Positions 9,059 to 18,235 are shown, counted from the first letter of the stretch. The stretch: 64,000 nt of DNA from CAIKZY01 sp044374195 (GCA_044374195.1 JBILOY010000003.1:1-64000); one strand, 5' to 3'. The notes: a model not told the origin generated them from the letters alone. Program-made: numbers and translations.

Positions 9059-10678
9059 GTGCTGGCAGCGGCTTGGGGGAGATTTCTCGCAGAAGAGGCG
9101 CGAGTTCCTGTCTTCGGCCTTGCTGGCAGCGGGAACTTCGAACTGCTCACGTCCTTCGTGGAAGCGGGCGGCTCCTACGTTCCCGCCACTCACGAGGCGA
9201 GTGCTGTCGGCATGGCGATGGGCTGGGCATTGGCGTCGGACCAAGTCGCAGTCGCGTCGATTCATCAAGGACCCGGCTTCACGAATTCCCTCACGGCCCT
9301 ATTTGATGCCGCTAAGGGGAGAGTTCCCCTGGTACTCATCGTCCCCGAGCTCTCCTCGTCGAGTGCGCACCAGTGGATCGACCAGGGTGCCATCCTCGAG
9401 AGCTCCGGGCTCCCACTGAGAGTCGTGGCCATTCGGGAGGCCTCGGACTCCCTTCGCGAACTTGACGCCGCGCTCAGCCGGGCCATGACTGAACGTGAGG
9501 TTCAGGTGATCATGGTTCCTATTGATCTCTTCCGCGAGCCGGTGAGCGAGACGCGGCGGCATGAGGCCGTGCCTATTCGGCGAGTGGAATCCGACCCCGA
9601 CGTACGGGCCGCGGTCTCCTTGATGATGAATGCCCAACGGCCGTTGATCATCGTCGGCCGCGGGGCGATGTGGTCCGCGGCTTCAACGAAGATTGCTGCG
9701 TTGGCTGATCGCCTCGAAGCGCCTATCGGAACGACGGCACCGGTCCATGGACTCTTCTCGACGTCACCGTGGGGCATTGGCATAGTCGGCGGTCTGGCAA
9801 GTCAGGCCACCATGCTCGTGGCGCAGGAAGCCGATCTGGTGATAGCCGTCGGAACCTCACTCGATGATTGGTCGACTGCCGGCGGGAGGCTCTTGAGCTC
9901 GGAGACTCCCGTGATCAGCATCAATCCCGACTCCGAAACTGACCGGAAGGGCATCGCGCTTCAGGCCGATGCGCGTCAAGCACTCGAGCGAGTCCTGGAG
10001 GCGCTGCCTGCGGTGAACTCGAGTGGATGGGGCCGCGAGGCCGTCGCCCGCGTCCTTGCGGAGCCGGCTGCTTTGAGAATTCCGGACTACGACGCTCACG
10101 GACTGGATCCACGGCGCCTTCTGGCAGAACTCAATGACATCCTTCCCGCCGAACGAATTGTGTGCCTGGATTCGGGACATTTCATTGCTCTGGCGACGAT
10201 CTATCTCACGCGCATAGCCAGGCCGCGATTCCTTTTCGGCCAGGACTTCCAGAGCGTGGGACTCGGGCTCTCGCACGCGATTGGTGCTGCGTTGGCAGAA
10301 CCTGAGTCACTGTGCGTTGCGATCATCGGTGACGGCGGAGCATCCATGTCATTTATGGAACTCTGCACGGCCGTTGAGCGAGGAATTCCCGTGCTCGTGA
10401 TCGTGATCAACGACGCTGCCTATGGTGCTGAGGTTCACGATTTTCGACCGATGGGACTCCCGGTGGGAATTGCCCAGTTCGCTACTCGGGACTGGGCCGC
10501 AATCGCGCGAGCGATGGGTGCTGATGCGCTGACGATCACGGAGATCAGCCAGCTGCATGGGATTCGCGGCTGGGTGGAGAATCCTGGTCGTCCGCTAGTA
10601 CTCGACTGTCGAGTTGACCCGGAAATCAGCGCGATCTCGGTGCTGTCAGAAGAGGGCAAGGCCGAATGGGCGCATTGA
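9059..10678 (+). CDS. Thiamine diphosphate-dependent enzyme (acetolactate synthase/benzoylformate decarboxylase-like)
   Basis: This 539-residue protein has the three-domain layout of ThDP 2-oxoacid decarboxylases and acetolactate synthases. The cofactor-activating glutamate lies in THEASAVGMA near residue 43. A central domain with IIVGRGA near 195 follows. The C-terminal ThDP/Mg motif starts at GDGGASMSFMEL near 423 and ends with VIND about 28 residues later. It starts with GTG 2 bases after the monooxygenase stop, indicating translational coupling. Its role with the monooxygenase is probably degradation of an aromatic or 2-oxo acid. A branched-chain amino-acid role is unlikely in this context. 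Confidence 0.82.
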   Translation: MLAAAWGRFLAEEARVPVFGLAGSGNFELLTSFVEAGGSYVPATHEASAVGMAMGWALASDQVAVASIHQGPGFTNSLTALFDAAKGRVPLVLIVPELSSSSAHQWIDQGAILESSGLPLRVVAIREASDSLRELDAALSRAMTEREVQVIMVPIDLFREPVSETRRHEAVPIRRVESDPDVRAAVSLMMNAQRPLIIVGRGAMWSAASTKIAALADRLEAPIGTTAPVHGLFSTSPWGIGIVGGLASQATMLVAQEADLVIAVGTSLDDWSTAGGRLLSSETPVISINPDSETDRKGIALQADARQALERVLEALPAVNSSGWGREAVARVLAEPAALRIPDYDAHGLDPRRLLAELNDILPAERIVCLDSGHFIALATIYLTRIARPRFLFGQDFQSVGLGLSHAIGAALAEPESLCVAIIGDGGASMSFMELCTAVERGIPVLVIVINDAAYGAEVHDFRPMGLPVGIAQFATRDWAAIARAMGADALTITEISQLHGIRGWVENPGRPLVLDCRVDPEISAISVLSEEGKAEWAH

Positions 10679-10728
10679 TGTAATGCTTCGCCACTCATGA
10701 CATTTCACGGGTGACGCTTTGAGCAGGA

Positions 10729-10772
10729 AAAGCAAAGGACCGCCGGCATTTCTGCCGACGGTCCTTTGCTTT
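10729..10772. terminator. Bidirectional rho-independent terminator
   Basis: A perfect 14-base-pair stem pairs 10729-10742 (AAAGCAAAGGACCG) with 10759-10772. The stem ends in T-rich sequence when read from either strand. It lies between the convergent ThDP enzyme (plus) and the substrate-binding protein (minus), so it can end both transcripts. Confidence 0.85.
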
Positions 10773-10790
10773 GCACTATGAGCGAGTGAT

Positions 10791-11819
10791 CTATCCGCGG
10801 TACTGGGTGTACAGCAGGCCAGCCGTGTCGAGCGGCTTGGTGAGGTACCCGAGAGCGAGCATCTTGCTCGCTGGGTTCTGAAGGTCAATCTTCGTCACCG
10901 TCTTGGGGTAGACCGGCGAATTGGCAGCGAGTGCCTCCGCTGGGGTCGCGCCGGTGAGCTTGGTGCTGGCGAGGATGACCTTGCGCATGTTCGCCTTAGA
11001 GGCCATCGCGAAGGCATTGGCCTGTGCGATCGACTTCTGGAATGCGAGGACCGTGGCTGGATACTTCGCTGCGTAAGCCGCAGTGGTGACCCAGAGGCCA
11101 ATTGCGAGTTCGTTGGTGAAGAAGGCAACGCCCGGGTAGCCGAGGATCTTCTGTCCTGCGGTGGTGCAATCGGACGTGAAGGGCGACACGACGAATGACG
11201 CATCAACCTTGCCGCTCTTGACTGCGTCGACCATCTGCGGGAATCCGAGGGTCACCCAGTTGATGCTTGCCGCGTTTCCGCCGTCCTTCTTGACGGCATT
11301 AGCAATGGTGACCTCACCCTGTGTTTTGCGCGCAGGCACTGCGACAGTCTTGCCCGTGAGGTCCTTCCAGGACTTGATTGCACCGGAGGCACTGACGCAT
11401 ACGCCAGTGTCGTCGAGGCCTGCAGCAACGGCAGGGTTGGTCTTCGACTTGATCAGCGACGCCATGTCATAGCCGTCTGCCGGAGCGATGACCTTGAGGG
11501 CCATGCCAGCATTCGCGTATGCATTGATGATTGCGATGCTCGGAGCGTAGGTGAAGTCGACTGCACCCGATGCGAGAGCAGCGATGGAGGGCGGCGGCGC
11601 GGGGAACGGAATGGTCTGAGTGACGTTGATTCCGTTCTTCCGGAACATGCCGGAGTCAATCGCATACTGATAGGCGCCGACAGAGTTGATCGGCGTGAGG
11701 CCGACCTTGATGTCGTAGGCGGCAAATGCAGGGCTTGCATTTGCACCGATCAGTGCGGTTGCGGCAACAGCCACGCCTGCACCGGCGGCTGCCAGCTTCT
11801 TGAATCGAGACTTGCTCAC
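10791..11819 (-). CDS. ABC transporter substrate-binding protein, NMT1/THI5-like
   Basis: This exported solute-binding protein has 342 residues. A typical signal peptide (charged start, hydrophobic core, probable cleavage after ASPAFA near residue 33) is followed by the periplasmic-binding fold. GLTPINSVGAYQYAIDSGMF at 40-60 is the usual N-terminal lobe, with GKTVAVPA near 155. It lacks a lipobox cysteine. Type and orientation match the TauB/SsuB-type ATPase and permeases at 5327-7663, although two enzymes intervene. Together they would form one importer. The ligand is unknown. No TPP riboswitch was recognised upstream, which argues weakly against a thiamine-precursor role. Confidence 0.8.
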   Translation of the reverse strand: MSKSRFKKLAAAGAGVAVAATALIGANASPAFAAYDIKVGLTPINSVGAYQYAIDSGMFRKNGINVTQTIPFPAPPPSIAALASGAVDFTYAPSIAIINAYANAGMALKVIAPADGYDMASLIKSKTNPAVAAGLDDTGVCVSASGAIKSWKDLTGKTVAVPARKTQGEVTIANAVKKDGGNAASINWVTLGFPQMVDAVKSGKVDASFVVSPFTSDCTTAGQKILGYPGVAFFTNELAIGLWVTTAAYAAKYPATVLAFQKSIAQANAFAMASKANMRKVILASTKLTGATPAEALAANSPVYPKTVTKIDLQNPASKMLALGYLTKPLDTAGLLYTQYRG

Positions 11820-11996
11820 TGGACCTCCATGAAGATATCGCGGTACTCGGGGGACGCGCGAACGGTGATTGAACCTTACGTGAATTCCCTATGGATGAGT
11901 AGGGCCTTTCACACATTGAGTAGCGAAAATCGGCGATATGCGCCGTGCTTAAAACCGATCGACTAGGTAGAGATGACTCCAGGTAATCACCAGTAC

Positions 11997-12353
11997 TTAT
12001 CCGCGCATGAGGATCAGCACCAATGACGCGGCTGCGAGTGCAGTGGTCACGGCCGAAAGGGCCGCGAGAGGCAGAGGGCTCAGTCGTGTGTTGGCGGCCG
12101 TCATGAATTCCTGGGCGGCGCGCGCTCGAGTCCGCGCCACAGGAGAGCTAGCGACCAGGACTCCGGCGGCGCAGAGTAGGGCCATCACTGAGATACCTAG
12201 AGGGATGCCATCGCGATAGGCATGGACACCGAGAATTCCGAAGGCGGCGGCCAGCACGACCAGAGTCCGGTTCCAGGCCAGCCCGGTGCGCTCGGGCTGC
12301 AAGCCGGCCTCATCCCCCGTTAAGGGGACACCATGCTGTCCGGAAATGTCCAT
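11997..12353 (-). CDS. DUF202 family membrane protein
   Basis: This is a small membrane protein of 118 residues. ERTGLAWNRT near residue 21 is the DUF202 signature, followed by three hydrophobic segments (about 30-50, 52-70 and 95-115). It begins 5 bases after a second DUF202 gene. Such pairs of small membrane proteins are common in actinobacteria, and their function is not established. Confidence 0.75.
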   Translation of the reverse strand: MDISGQHGVPLTGDEAGLQPERTGLAWNRTLVVLAAAFGILGVHAYRDGIPLGISVMALLCAAGVLVASSPVARTRARAAQEFMTAANTRLSPLPLAALSAVTTALAAASLVLILMRG

Positions 12354-12358
12354 TCGGA

Positions 12359-12736
12359 CTAGACCGTGATGACAATCGCGATGATGGCGAGTACTGAGAT
12401 CACGCCGATTCCGATGGCCAGGAAGGGCGCAAGTGTCGAGGGCGGAATTCCGTGACCATCACGCATCGCCCGTTCGACACTCAGCCATCGCCACCAACTG
12501 CCTGCTGCGAGGACTCCACCCAGCAACACCAGAACAGCAGCAAGCAGAAGCGAGACTCCTTTGGTCTCCTGCGTTGACACGAAGGTCGCGACCGCCACGC
12601 CAAGGGCGATGAGGCCGAGGGCGGTGCGAACCCACGCCAGGAAAGTGCGCTCGTTGGCGAGCGAGAACCGCGGATCAGGGTCAGTGCCGTTGCTTAAGCG
12701 GCGATTGATCCAGCTCGGCGTTCGGTTATGCCGCAT
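12359..12736 (-). CDS. DUF202 family membrane protein (YidH-like)
   Basis: This 125-residue protein has the DUF202 core near residues 23-40 (SLANERTFLAWVRTALG) and three membrane segments, like E. coli YidH. Its start overlaps the end of the sulfatase gene by 11 bases, and the next DUF202 gene follows after 5 bases, so the three probably share a transcript. The role is unknown. Confidence 0.8.
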   Translation of the reverse strand: MRHNRTPSWINRRLSNGTDPDPRFSLANERTFLAWVRTALGLIALGVAVATFVSTQETKGVSLLLAAVLVLLGGVLAAGSWWRWLSVERAMRDGHGIPPSTLAPFLAIGIGVISVLAIIAIVITV

Positions 12737-14288
12737 GGAGGGGCACCGTCGAGTCGTCGACCACTCGCATCAACTCGTCGACCATCACCGAGTTAGCGGT
12801 GTCGAGCAGGGCGCCGCGTGATTGATCTTGAGCCACGTTACTCATCTCGAGGGGATCGGCGGCGAGGTCGTAGAGCTCAGCGATTGAGGTTCCGGAGATG
12901 CGGGTGTAGCGCAGGGCATCGGTGATCACGGTGCGCAGGCGAACTGGGCCGGGAAGGGTGGGCAGTCCGAACGGCTGATCCTCCTCGACGAGAATCGCAC
13001 TGCGCCATTCGATTGCACTGTCACGCATGACGGGCACCAGGGATGCGCCCTGCACCCCTGCCATCGGCGCGGCGCCGGCAAGTTCGAGCAGCGTAGGCGC
13101 GAGGTCAGCACTGCTCGCCAGTTCGTGATGAGTTCCTGAGCCGGTTCCGCCACCGCTGATGATCAGTGGAACTCGGATAGCCGCGTCGTAGTGGCTGAAG
13201 TGCTTGAGGATCAGCCCGTGATCGCCGAAAACATCACCATGGTCGGAGGTGAAGACGATGACGGTGTCGTCCGTAAGTTCGAGCCGCGCAATTGCCTCGA
13301 CAATCCGGCCGATTGAATCATCGATGAACTCGATCGAACCCAGTTCTGCCGCGAGCGCGTTTCGGAACTGATCTTCGGACGGAGCCCAGAGGATCATGGG
13401 ATCAATATCCGGAGTACCACGATTAGCCACGATGTCTTTCACGTACTGGGGCGATGCCGCGTGGTCGTCATGGAACGACTCGGGAAGCGGCATGTCCTCT
13501 GGCTTGTGCCGATGGAAGTACTCCGACGGCGGAGCGAAAGGATGATGCGGATCCGGGTAGCTCACGAAGAGCACGAAGGGATCATCTCCTCCAGCAAAGT
13601 CATCGAGCCGATCGATCGCCATGTCGGTGATGAATGTGGTCGGATGAAGTTCAGTGGGCACGGCTGATTCGTATACGTGATTCCAGCCCGCGTACTCCGA
13701 CTTCGCATTCTTTCGCCCGGCCTGGGTGATCGGATCGAATCCGCGTTCACGTGCCCACGCCACGTAGTTGCCTGACACGCGATCACCATGGCCGGCAACC
13801 AGGGCCACATCATCGAAGCCGTAATAATCCGGTGGAATCACGGTTTCGCCCGTGGTATGGAGGCTGAAGTCCTCCCAGGAATGGAAGTCCTCGCCGAACG
13901 GGCCGGTAACCGCCTGCTCCCACAACTCGGGGATCGCTGCCTTGATCTGTTCGAGCTGATAGCCCTCGTAGTCGTAGCCCATCGGCTGAAGATGCAACTT
14001 GCCGACTGCGGACGTACGCCAGCCCGATCGACGTAATGCGCGCACGAAGGTATCGCACGAGGGGTTGAGGGGAAGGCCGTTGGTGCGTAGGCCATGTGCG
14101 GAGGGCCACTGGCCGGTCATGATGGTCGCTCGATTGGGCATGCAGACCGGGTTGGCCGCGAAGGCGCGGTCGAATTGGTGGCCGTCGGCGGCGAGGGCAT
14201 CGATGTTGGGAGTCCTCACCGGGACTTTCTTAGAGAAACCGAGATGATCTACACGAAGTTGATCGGCAATGATCACAACAATGTTCAC
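12726..14288 (-). CDS. Type I sulfatase / phosphonate-ester hydrolase family
   Basis: This is an alkaline-phosphatase-superfamily hydrolase of 520 residues that probably cleaves sulfate esters. The N-terminal metal-binding segment reads IIADQLRVDHLG, with a Gln where many sulfatases have a second Asp. The formylglycine motif is C-M-P-N-R near residue 50 (NPVCMPNRATIMTGQ). The second metal cluster is visible as TSDHGDVFGDHG near 345. It needs a formylglycine-generating enzyme, which is not in the window. The start is a GTG at 14288 with a GAGGT element about 9 bases upstream. The lack of a signal peptide points to a cytoplasmic enzyme. It may be choline-sulfatase-like, but the substrate is not certain. 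Confidence 0.85.
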   Translation of the reverse strand: MNIVVIIADQLRVDHLGFSKKVPVRTPNIDALAADGHQFDRAFAANPVCMPNRATIMTGQWPSAHGLRTNGLPLNPSCDTFVRALRRSGWRTSAVGKLHLQPMGYDYEGYQLEQIKAAIPELWEQAVTGPFGEDFHSWEDFSLHTTGETVIPPDYYGFDDVALVAGHGDRVSGNYVAWARERGFDPITQAGRKNAKSEYAGWNHVYESAVPTELHPTTFITDMAIDRLDDFAGGDDPFVLFVSYPDPHHPFAPPSEYFHRHKPEDMPLPESFHDDHAASPQYVKDIVANRGTPDIDPMILWAPSEDQFRNALAAELGSIEFIDDSIGRIVEAIARLELTDDTVIVFTSDHGDVFGDHGLILKHFSHYDAAIRVPLIISGGGTGSGTHHELASSADLAPTLLELAGAAPMAGVQGASLVPVMRDSAIEWRSAILVEEDQPFGLPTLPGPVRLRTVITDALRYTRISGTSIAELYDLAADPLEMSNVAQDQSRGALLDTANSVMVDELMRVVDDSTVPLHAA

Positions 14289-14361
14289 GAGGTCACCTCA
14301 GTGCAGGAGCCATTCAGGTATGCATGCATCTTGATCGTGGCGAGGCTAGCAGAGCGATGTA

Positions 14362-16026
14362 CTACTGCGCACTGCCGTGAACGCATTGGCCATCAACGAA
14401 TGTTGATGCCACGGAGTTTTCGGTGAGTGACCAAGGGTCGTTCCAGTCGACCGACGATTCCATCAGGATGAAGTCCGCGGCCATCCCCGGCGCGATGTTG
14501 CCGCGCCATTTCTCCGCATGACTCTGCCAGGCTGCTTGGGAGGTCATCGCTTCCACAGCCTCACGGGCGGTCAGCCGCTGGTCATCAGAGTATTCAGGCT
14601 CATTCACTAGGGAACGTGTCATTGCGGCTGCGATGATGACCTGCCAGTCAGGCATGGTCACAGGAGCATCCGAGGACACGCATACGCGAACGCCCGAATC
14701 GATTGCAGTGCGCAGTGGCTGTCGGGCAAGGGAGCGCCGCTCGCCGAGGATCGGGACGATGATCCGTCCCATCATCCAACGGATACCGGGATTCGCATTC
14801 AAGGCAAGACCTAGCTCCGACATCCGGCTCAGATCGTCGTGAGTCACAAAGTCTCCATGAATCACGTAGTGCCGAGACTTGCTTGCGGTTCCCGACTCCG
14901 CAATAGCATCGAGGAATGTCGTGATCGTTCGATCGCCGATGCTGTGAGCGCCGATCTGCCAACCGCGTGAAGCTGCTGCGCGAACGATCTCCCGTAACTC
15001 AGCGACCCGCTCCTCATCGGTGTTTCCCGCCACTTGCAAGTGTCCGCAGCAGCCATCGTCGTAGGGCTCGGTGACCCAGGCGGTGCGACTACGCGGAACC
15101 CCGTCGGCAAAGACCTTGACCTGCGCGATATCTAGGTGGCTCATGCTTCCGCCGTGCGCTGGCGCGCCCCATGCGTCAAGCCCCTCGGCTACCGCTCGTG
15201 CCGTGGTGCCGCCAAGGCCGCCATATAACAGCATGAGATTCGCCCGAATGATCAACTCGCCGGATGCATCGAGCTGTCGATAAGCCTCAACCGCACCGAG
15301 GTCGCCGGTGCCATCCATCAATGTTCGGGCACCTGGTCCGAGTCCAGGGTCAGTGAAGGCAGTGATCCCGTGCTGAAGCAGGTTGCTCTGGCTGGCAAGA
15401 ATCGCCTGCTTCTGCTGGGCAACCGTGAGTGCCGGTATCGCGTCGTTGATCACACCGACCGCAGCCTCGTAGACGAGTCCGGTCGGTGAGCCATCTGCGT
15501 AACGCACGAAGATTCCGCCGGAAGGATCGGAGGTTGATTCGCCGACTCCGGCAATCTGAAGTGCCAGGGAATTGCAGACAGCTTGATGCCCGGAGAAATC
15601 ACCGAGGATTACCGGGATGCTCGGGAAGATCACGTCGAGGTCAGCGGCGCAGATCGTTCCGGAGGGCCCCGACCCCTGGAAGAGGTTTCCGTTCCATCCG
15701 ATTCCACGAATCCAGCCATTGGGTTCCGGCTCTGCACCGGCGAGTCGATGCTGGAACTCCTCCAATGAGCGGACGTCACGCATGTCGTGGGCGGTCAGCG
15801 AGCGACCGTACTCGTATCCATGCAGATGCGAGTCATCAATGCCGGGAAGCACGGTGCGGTTACCGGCGTCAATGACTGTCGCTCCGGACAGGTTCAGCTG
15901 GGAGGCGTCGGACTGGTCAACGACTGCCGAAAACACCCCATCCTCGATAGAGAATGCCGAGATTCCCGGGCGCAGGGGGGCGAGGTTTGCGTTGATGACA
16001 ATTGTGCGTTGCGACATAACCCGCAT
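14362..16026 (-). CDS. YtcJ-like amidohydrolase (amidohydrolase family 3)
   Basis: This metal-dependent hydrolase has 554 residues. The first metal motif is DSHLHG near residue 64. Later ligands are visible in HSIGDRTI near 360, HGDF near 385 and SSDAPVTMPDW near 452, the usual order for YtcJ-type enzymes. The start may be the ATG at 16026 or the ATG at 16017. It lies 73 bases upstream of the sulfatase on the same strand. Family members hydrolyse N-acyl or formamide-like bonds, but no specific substrate can be read here. Confidence 0.82.
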   Translation of the reverse strand: MRVMSQRTIVINANLAPLRPGISAFSIEDGVFSAVVDQSDASQLNLSGATVIDAGNRTVLPGIDDSHLHGYEYGRSLTAHDMRDVRSLEEFQHRLAGAEPEPNGWIRGIGWNGNLFQGSGPSGTICAADLDVIFPSIPVILGDFSGHQAVCNSLALQIAGVGESTSDPSGGIFVRYADGSPTGLVYEAAVGVINDAIPALTVAQQKQAILASQSNLLQHGITAFTDPGLGPGARTLMDGTGDLGAVEAYRQLDASGELIIRANLMLLYGGLGGTTARAVAEGLDAWGAPAHGGSMSHLDIAQVKVFADGVPRSRTAWVTEPYDDGCCGHLQVAGNTDEERVAELREIVRAAASRGWQIGAHSIGDRTITTFLDAIAESGTASKSRHYVIHGDFVTHDDLSRMSELGLALNANPGIRWMMGRIIVPILGERRSLARQPLRTAIDSGVRVCVSSDAPVTMPDWQVIIAAAMTRSLVNEPEYSDDQRLTAREAVEAMTSQAAWQSHAEKWRGNIAPGMAADFILMESSVDWNDPWSLTENSVASTFVDGQCVHGSAQ

Positions 16027-16159
16027 CGTCTCAGACAGTGGCGGCTAAGTCAGTGAGTTTCGCGGTTGACCGCTCGAATCCCATTTCGGACCCTGGTGAC
16101 CAGGCAAGACGGCCTCGAATGGACACCGAGAACATGGGGTAACAGATGGGCACCGACTG

Positions 16160-16165
16160 TAGGGT
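16160..16165 (+). promoter_or_regulatory. Putative -10 element giving a leaderless mutarotase mRNA
   Basis: TAGGGT ends 6 bases before the ATG at 16172, and no Shine-Dalgarno sequence lies between. This spacing is typical of leaderless actinobacterial transcripts. No clear -35 element is visible. Confidence 0.45.
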
Positions 16166-16171
16166 CAAGCC

Positions 16172-16603
16172 ATGCTCAAGGGAATTGATCCTCTGCTTAG
16201 TGGTGATCTTCTGCGCATCCTCGATGACATGGGACACGGCGATGTCCTGATGATCGTGGACCGCAATTACCCGGCGGTAGCCAGCGGCCGTCCGGTGATC
16301 AGGCTCGGCGAGGTCACCGTGCTGCGTGCCGCGCAGGCGATTCTCAGCGTGTTCCCTCTCGACTCCTTCATCGAGCGTCCGCTCGAGCGCATGGAGGTCG
16401 ACAACGATCCCGCCAAGACGACCCCAACTCAGGACGCCATGCTCACGCTCGCGAGTGACAGCGAGGGTCGATCGCTTGAGTACGGCATCGTGCCCCGTCT
16501 CGATTTCTACGATCGCGCTAAGTCAGCCTTCGCTGTCGTGCACACGCTCGACACCGTGCCCTACGGCTGCTTCTTCCTGCACAAGGGCGTCATCTTTGGG
16601 TAG
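16172..16603 (+). CDS. RbsD/FucU family sugar mutarotase
   Basis: This enzyme interconverts sugar anomers, as L-fucose mutarotase or D-ribose pyranase do. The 143-residue protein has the family N-terminus, with the catalytic-type histidine at residue 22 in DDMGHGDVLMIVDRNYPA. A conserved aromatic-containing C-terminal stretch (YGCFFLHKGVI) follows. It is closer to FucU in length. It is a lone gene; the nearest sugar genes are the xylulokinase at 21 kb and the transporter at the window start. Confidence 0.83.
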   Translation: MLKGIDPLLSGDLLRILDDMGHGDVLMIVDRNYPAVASGRPVIRLGEVTVLRAAQAILSVFPLDSFIERPLERMEVDNDPAKTTPTQDAMLTLASDSEGRSLEYGIVPRLDFYDRAKSAFAVVHTLDTVPYGCFFLHKGVIFG

Positions 16604-16828
16604 CAAAGATTGACTAGTCCGTCTTCTCATGCACAGCGCGTTCACCGGGCATGCTGCGATGGCCCGCTTCGCATCCTTGATGAGATGGTCGGTTACGTCG
16701 GTCACTGGGCCACCTGAGTGCAGCACCGGGTAGTCCCATTCGTCGAGACCAGTGAGATCGGGAAGCACTCCGGCGAAGAAGCCGTGACCATCGCGGGTAG
16801 GCGTTTCACTGTGCGTGCGGTCATGCGT
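16523..16828 (-). pseudogene. Possible ferredoxin remnant
   Basis: An open frame on the minus strand reads ...GHGFFAGVLPDLTGLDEWDY..., then ends a recognisable domain with AIAACPVNALCM, the C-terminal cluster motif of single-cluster ferredoxins. The N-terminal cysteines expected in such proteins are absent before the in-frame stop at 16829, and the only good in-frame start is a GTG at 16768. Past the motif the frame runs on for about 30 residues into the antisense of the mutarotase gene. These traits suggest a truncated or frameshifted ferredoxin. A short functional protein or chance resemblance remains possible. Confidence 0.4.
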
Positions 16829-16935
16829 TCACGATATTGACGGTGAATCAGAACCAGACCATCTGCTGCCTAAATCGGGCTAAGGCTTTCGTGCTCTCAA
16901 TGGACTCGCCCCTCCGACTGCGTCAAGATGGTGGA

Positions 16936-18204
16936 ATGACCGCGCATTCTGATCTCATCAGCCTCTTCGCGCCCGGAACCGATGTGGTGAACGGCGAATT
17001 GGTGATCGGCGGAGTCCCAGCCACTCGGCTCGCCGCCGAGTTCGGAACGCCGGCTTATGTGATCGACGAGGGCTACCTGCGACAGCGCGCGCGCGACTAT
17101 CGCGATGGCCTGGCCGCTCGCTGGCCGAATAGCCGCGTGTACTTCGCATCCAAGTCATTTCCGTCCACTCCTGTTTATCGAGTGATGGCGGAGGAGGGCA
17201 TTGGTGTCGACGTTGCCGGTGGAGGCGAGATCGTGATGGCGCTGGCCGCTGGTGTGAAGGGCGCCGATCTGCTCCTGCATGGCAACGCCAAGACCGATGC
17301 GGAGCTGCGCATGGTGATCGATGCAGGGGTTGGCCTGATCGTCATCGATAACTTCCGCGACATTGAGCGCATTGAGAAACTCGCCTCGTCACCTGTCGAC
17401 GTGCTGGTGCGAGTTCGCCCCAATGTCGGTGCCGCGACCCACACAGCGATGGCGACAGCCACTGACGCTTCGAAGTTCGGCCTGCGTCTCGATGACGCAC
17501 GCGAGGCCATTCGGCGAATCGAGGTATCGACGAACCTGGCGATGAAGGGCTTGCATGTGCACGTTGGTTCGCAGATCCTGCAGGCCGCGCCCTTCGCTGA
17601 GGCGATTGCAGCGATCGGCACGCTCGGCGAATTCGAGATCTACGATCTCGGCGGCGGTCTCGGTGAGCGCTACACCTATTCCGATCCCGACCTCAGTCTC
17701 GATGACTACCTCGACGCAGTCGTCGACGCTGCGCGTGCTGCGCTGCCTGCGAATGCGCGGATCCTGCTCGAGCCCGGTCGATCACTCGTCGCGCGCGCGG
17801 GCTGCACCTTGTATGAAGTGGTGAACGTCAAGGAGTCCGACAGCCCGCTGGCCCCCACCTTCGTCGCGGTCAACGGCGGCATGGCCGACAACCTTGAGGT
17901 CTCGCTCTATGGGCAGCGCTTCGAGGCAACCATCGTCGATGCGGTGGGAGGCGGCGAACCCGTCACGCTTGTCGGTCGACATTGCGAGTCGGGCGACATG
18001 CTGTCCGACGGCGTTTTGCTGCAAAGCCCCGAGTCCGGCGACATCGTGGCCGTGCCGGTGACCGGCGCCTACTGCTTCACCATGTCAAATAACTACAACG
18101 GCGCCCTGCGGCCACCCGTGATCTTCGTCCGCGATGGCCGGGCTCGTGCGGTCGTGCGCCGAGAGACCTACGATGACCTAATTGCACGAGATGTACCGAT
18201 TTAA
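16936..18204 (+). CDS. lysA: Diaminopimelate decarboxylase-like PLP enzyme
   Basis: This fold-type III PLP decarboxylase is predicted to convert meso-diaminopimelate to lysine. From the ATG at 16936 it has 422 residues. The PLP lysine is in YFASKSF (Lys73). HVGS near residue 202, DLGGGLGERY near 237 and EPGRSLVA near 278 bind cofactor phosphate. The other-subunit catalytic cysteine is in CESGDML near 352. An ATG at 16900 is an alternative start. It stands alone instead of beside argS or homoserine genes, and an amino-acid ABC transporter follows, so it may be a paralogue with a transport-linked role. Confidence 0.8.
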   Translation: MTAHSDLISLFAPGTDVVNGELVIGGVPATRLAAEFGTPAYVIDEGYLRQRARDYRDGLAARWPNSRVYFASKSFPSTPVYRVMAEEGIGVDVAGGGEIVMALAAGVKGADLLLHGNAKTDAELRMVIDAGVGLIVIDNFRDIERIEKLASSPVDVLVRVRPNVGAATHTAMATATDASKFGLRLDDAREAIRRIEVSTNLAMKGLHVHVGSQILQAAPFAEAIAAIGTLGEFEIYDLGGGLGERYTYSDPDLSLDDYLDAVVDAARAALPANARILLEPGRSLVARAGCTLYEVVNVKESDSPLAPTFVAVNGGMADNLEVSLYGQRFEATIVDAVGGGEPVTLVGRHCESGDMLSDGVLLQSPESGDIVAVPVTGAYCFTMSNNYNGALRPPVIFVRDGRARAVVRRETYDDLIARDVPI

Positions 18205-18221
18205 CAACGGAATTCAGATAT

Positions 18222-18235
18222 TTACCCGTGGGTAA
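18222..18235. promoter_or_regulatory. Palindrome in the presumed -35 region of the amino-acid transporter operon
   Basis: TTACCC and GGGTAA form a perfect 6-2-6 inverted repeat. A possible -10, TACGAT, lies at 18248-18253, so the palindrome would cover the -35 position. It could be a repressor site. There is no -35 consensus under it. Confidence 0.4.

Noticed and set aside
11820..11996. TPP riboswitch before the NMT1/THI5-like binding protein
   Set aside because: No TPP-riboswitch conserved elements were recognised; a substrate of the thiamine type is therefore not supported.
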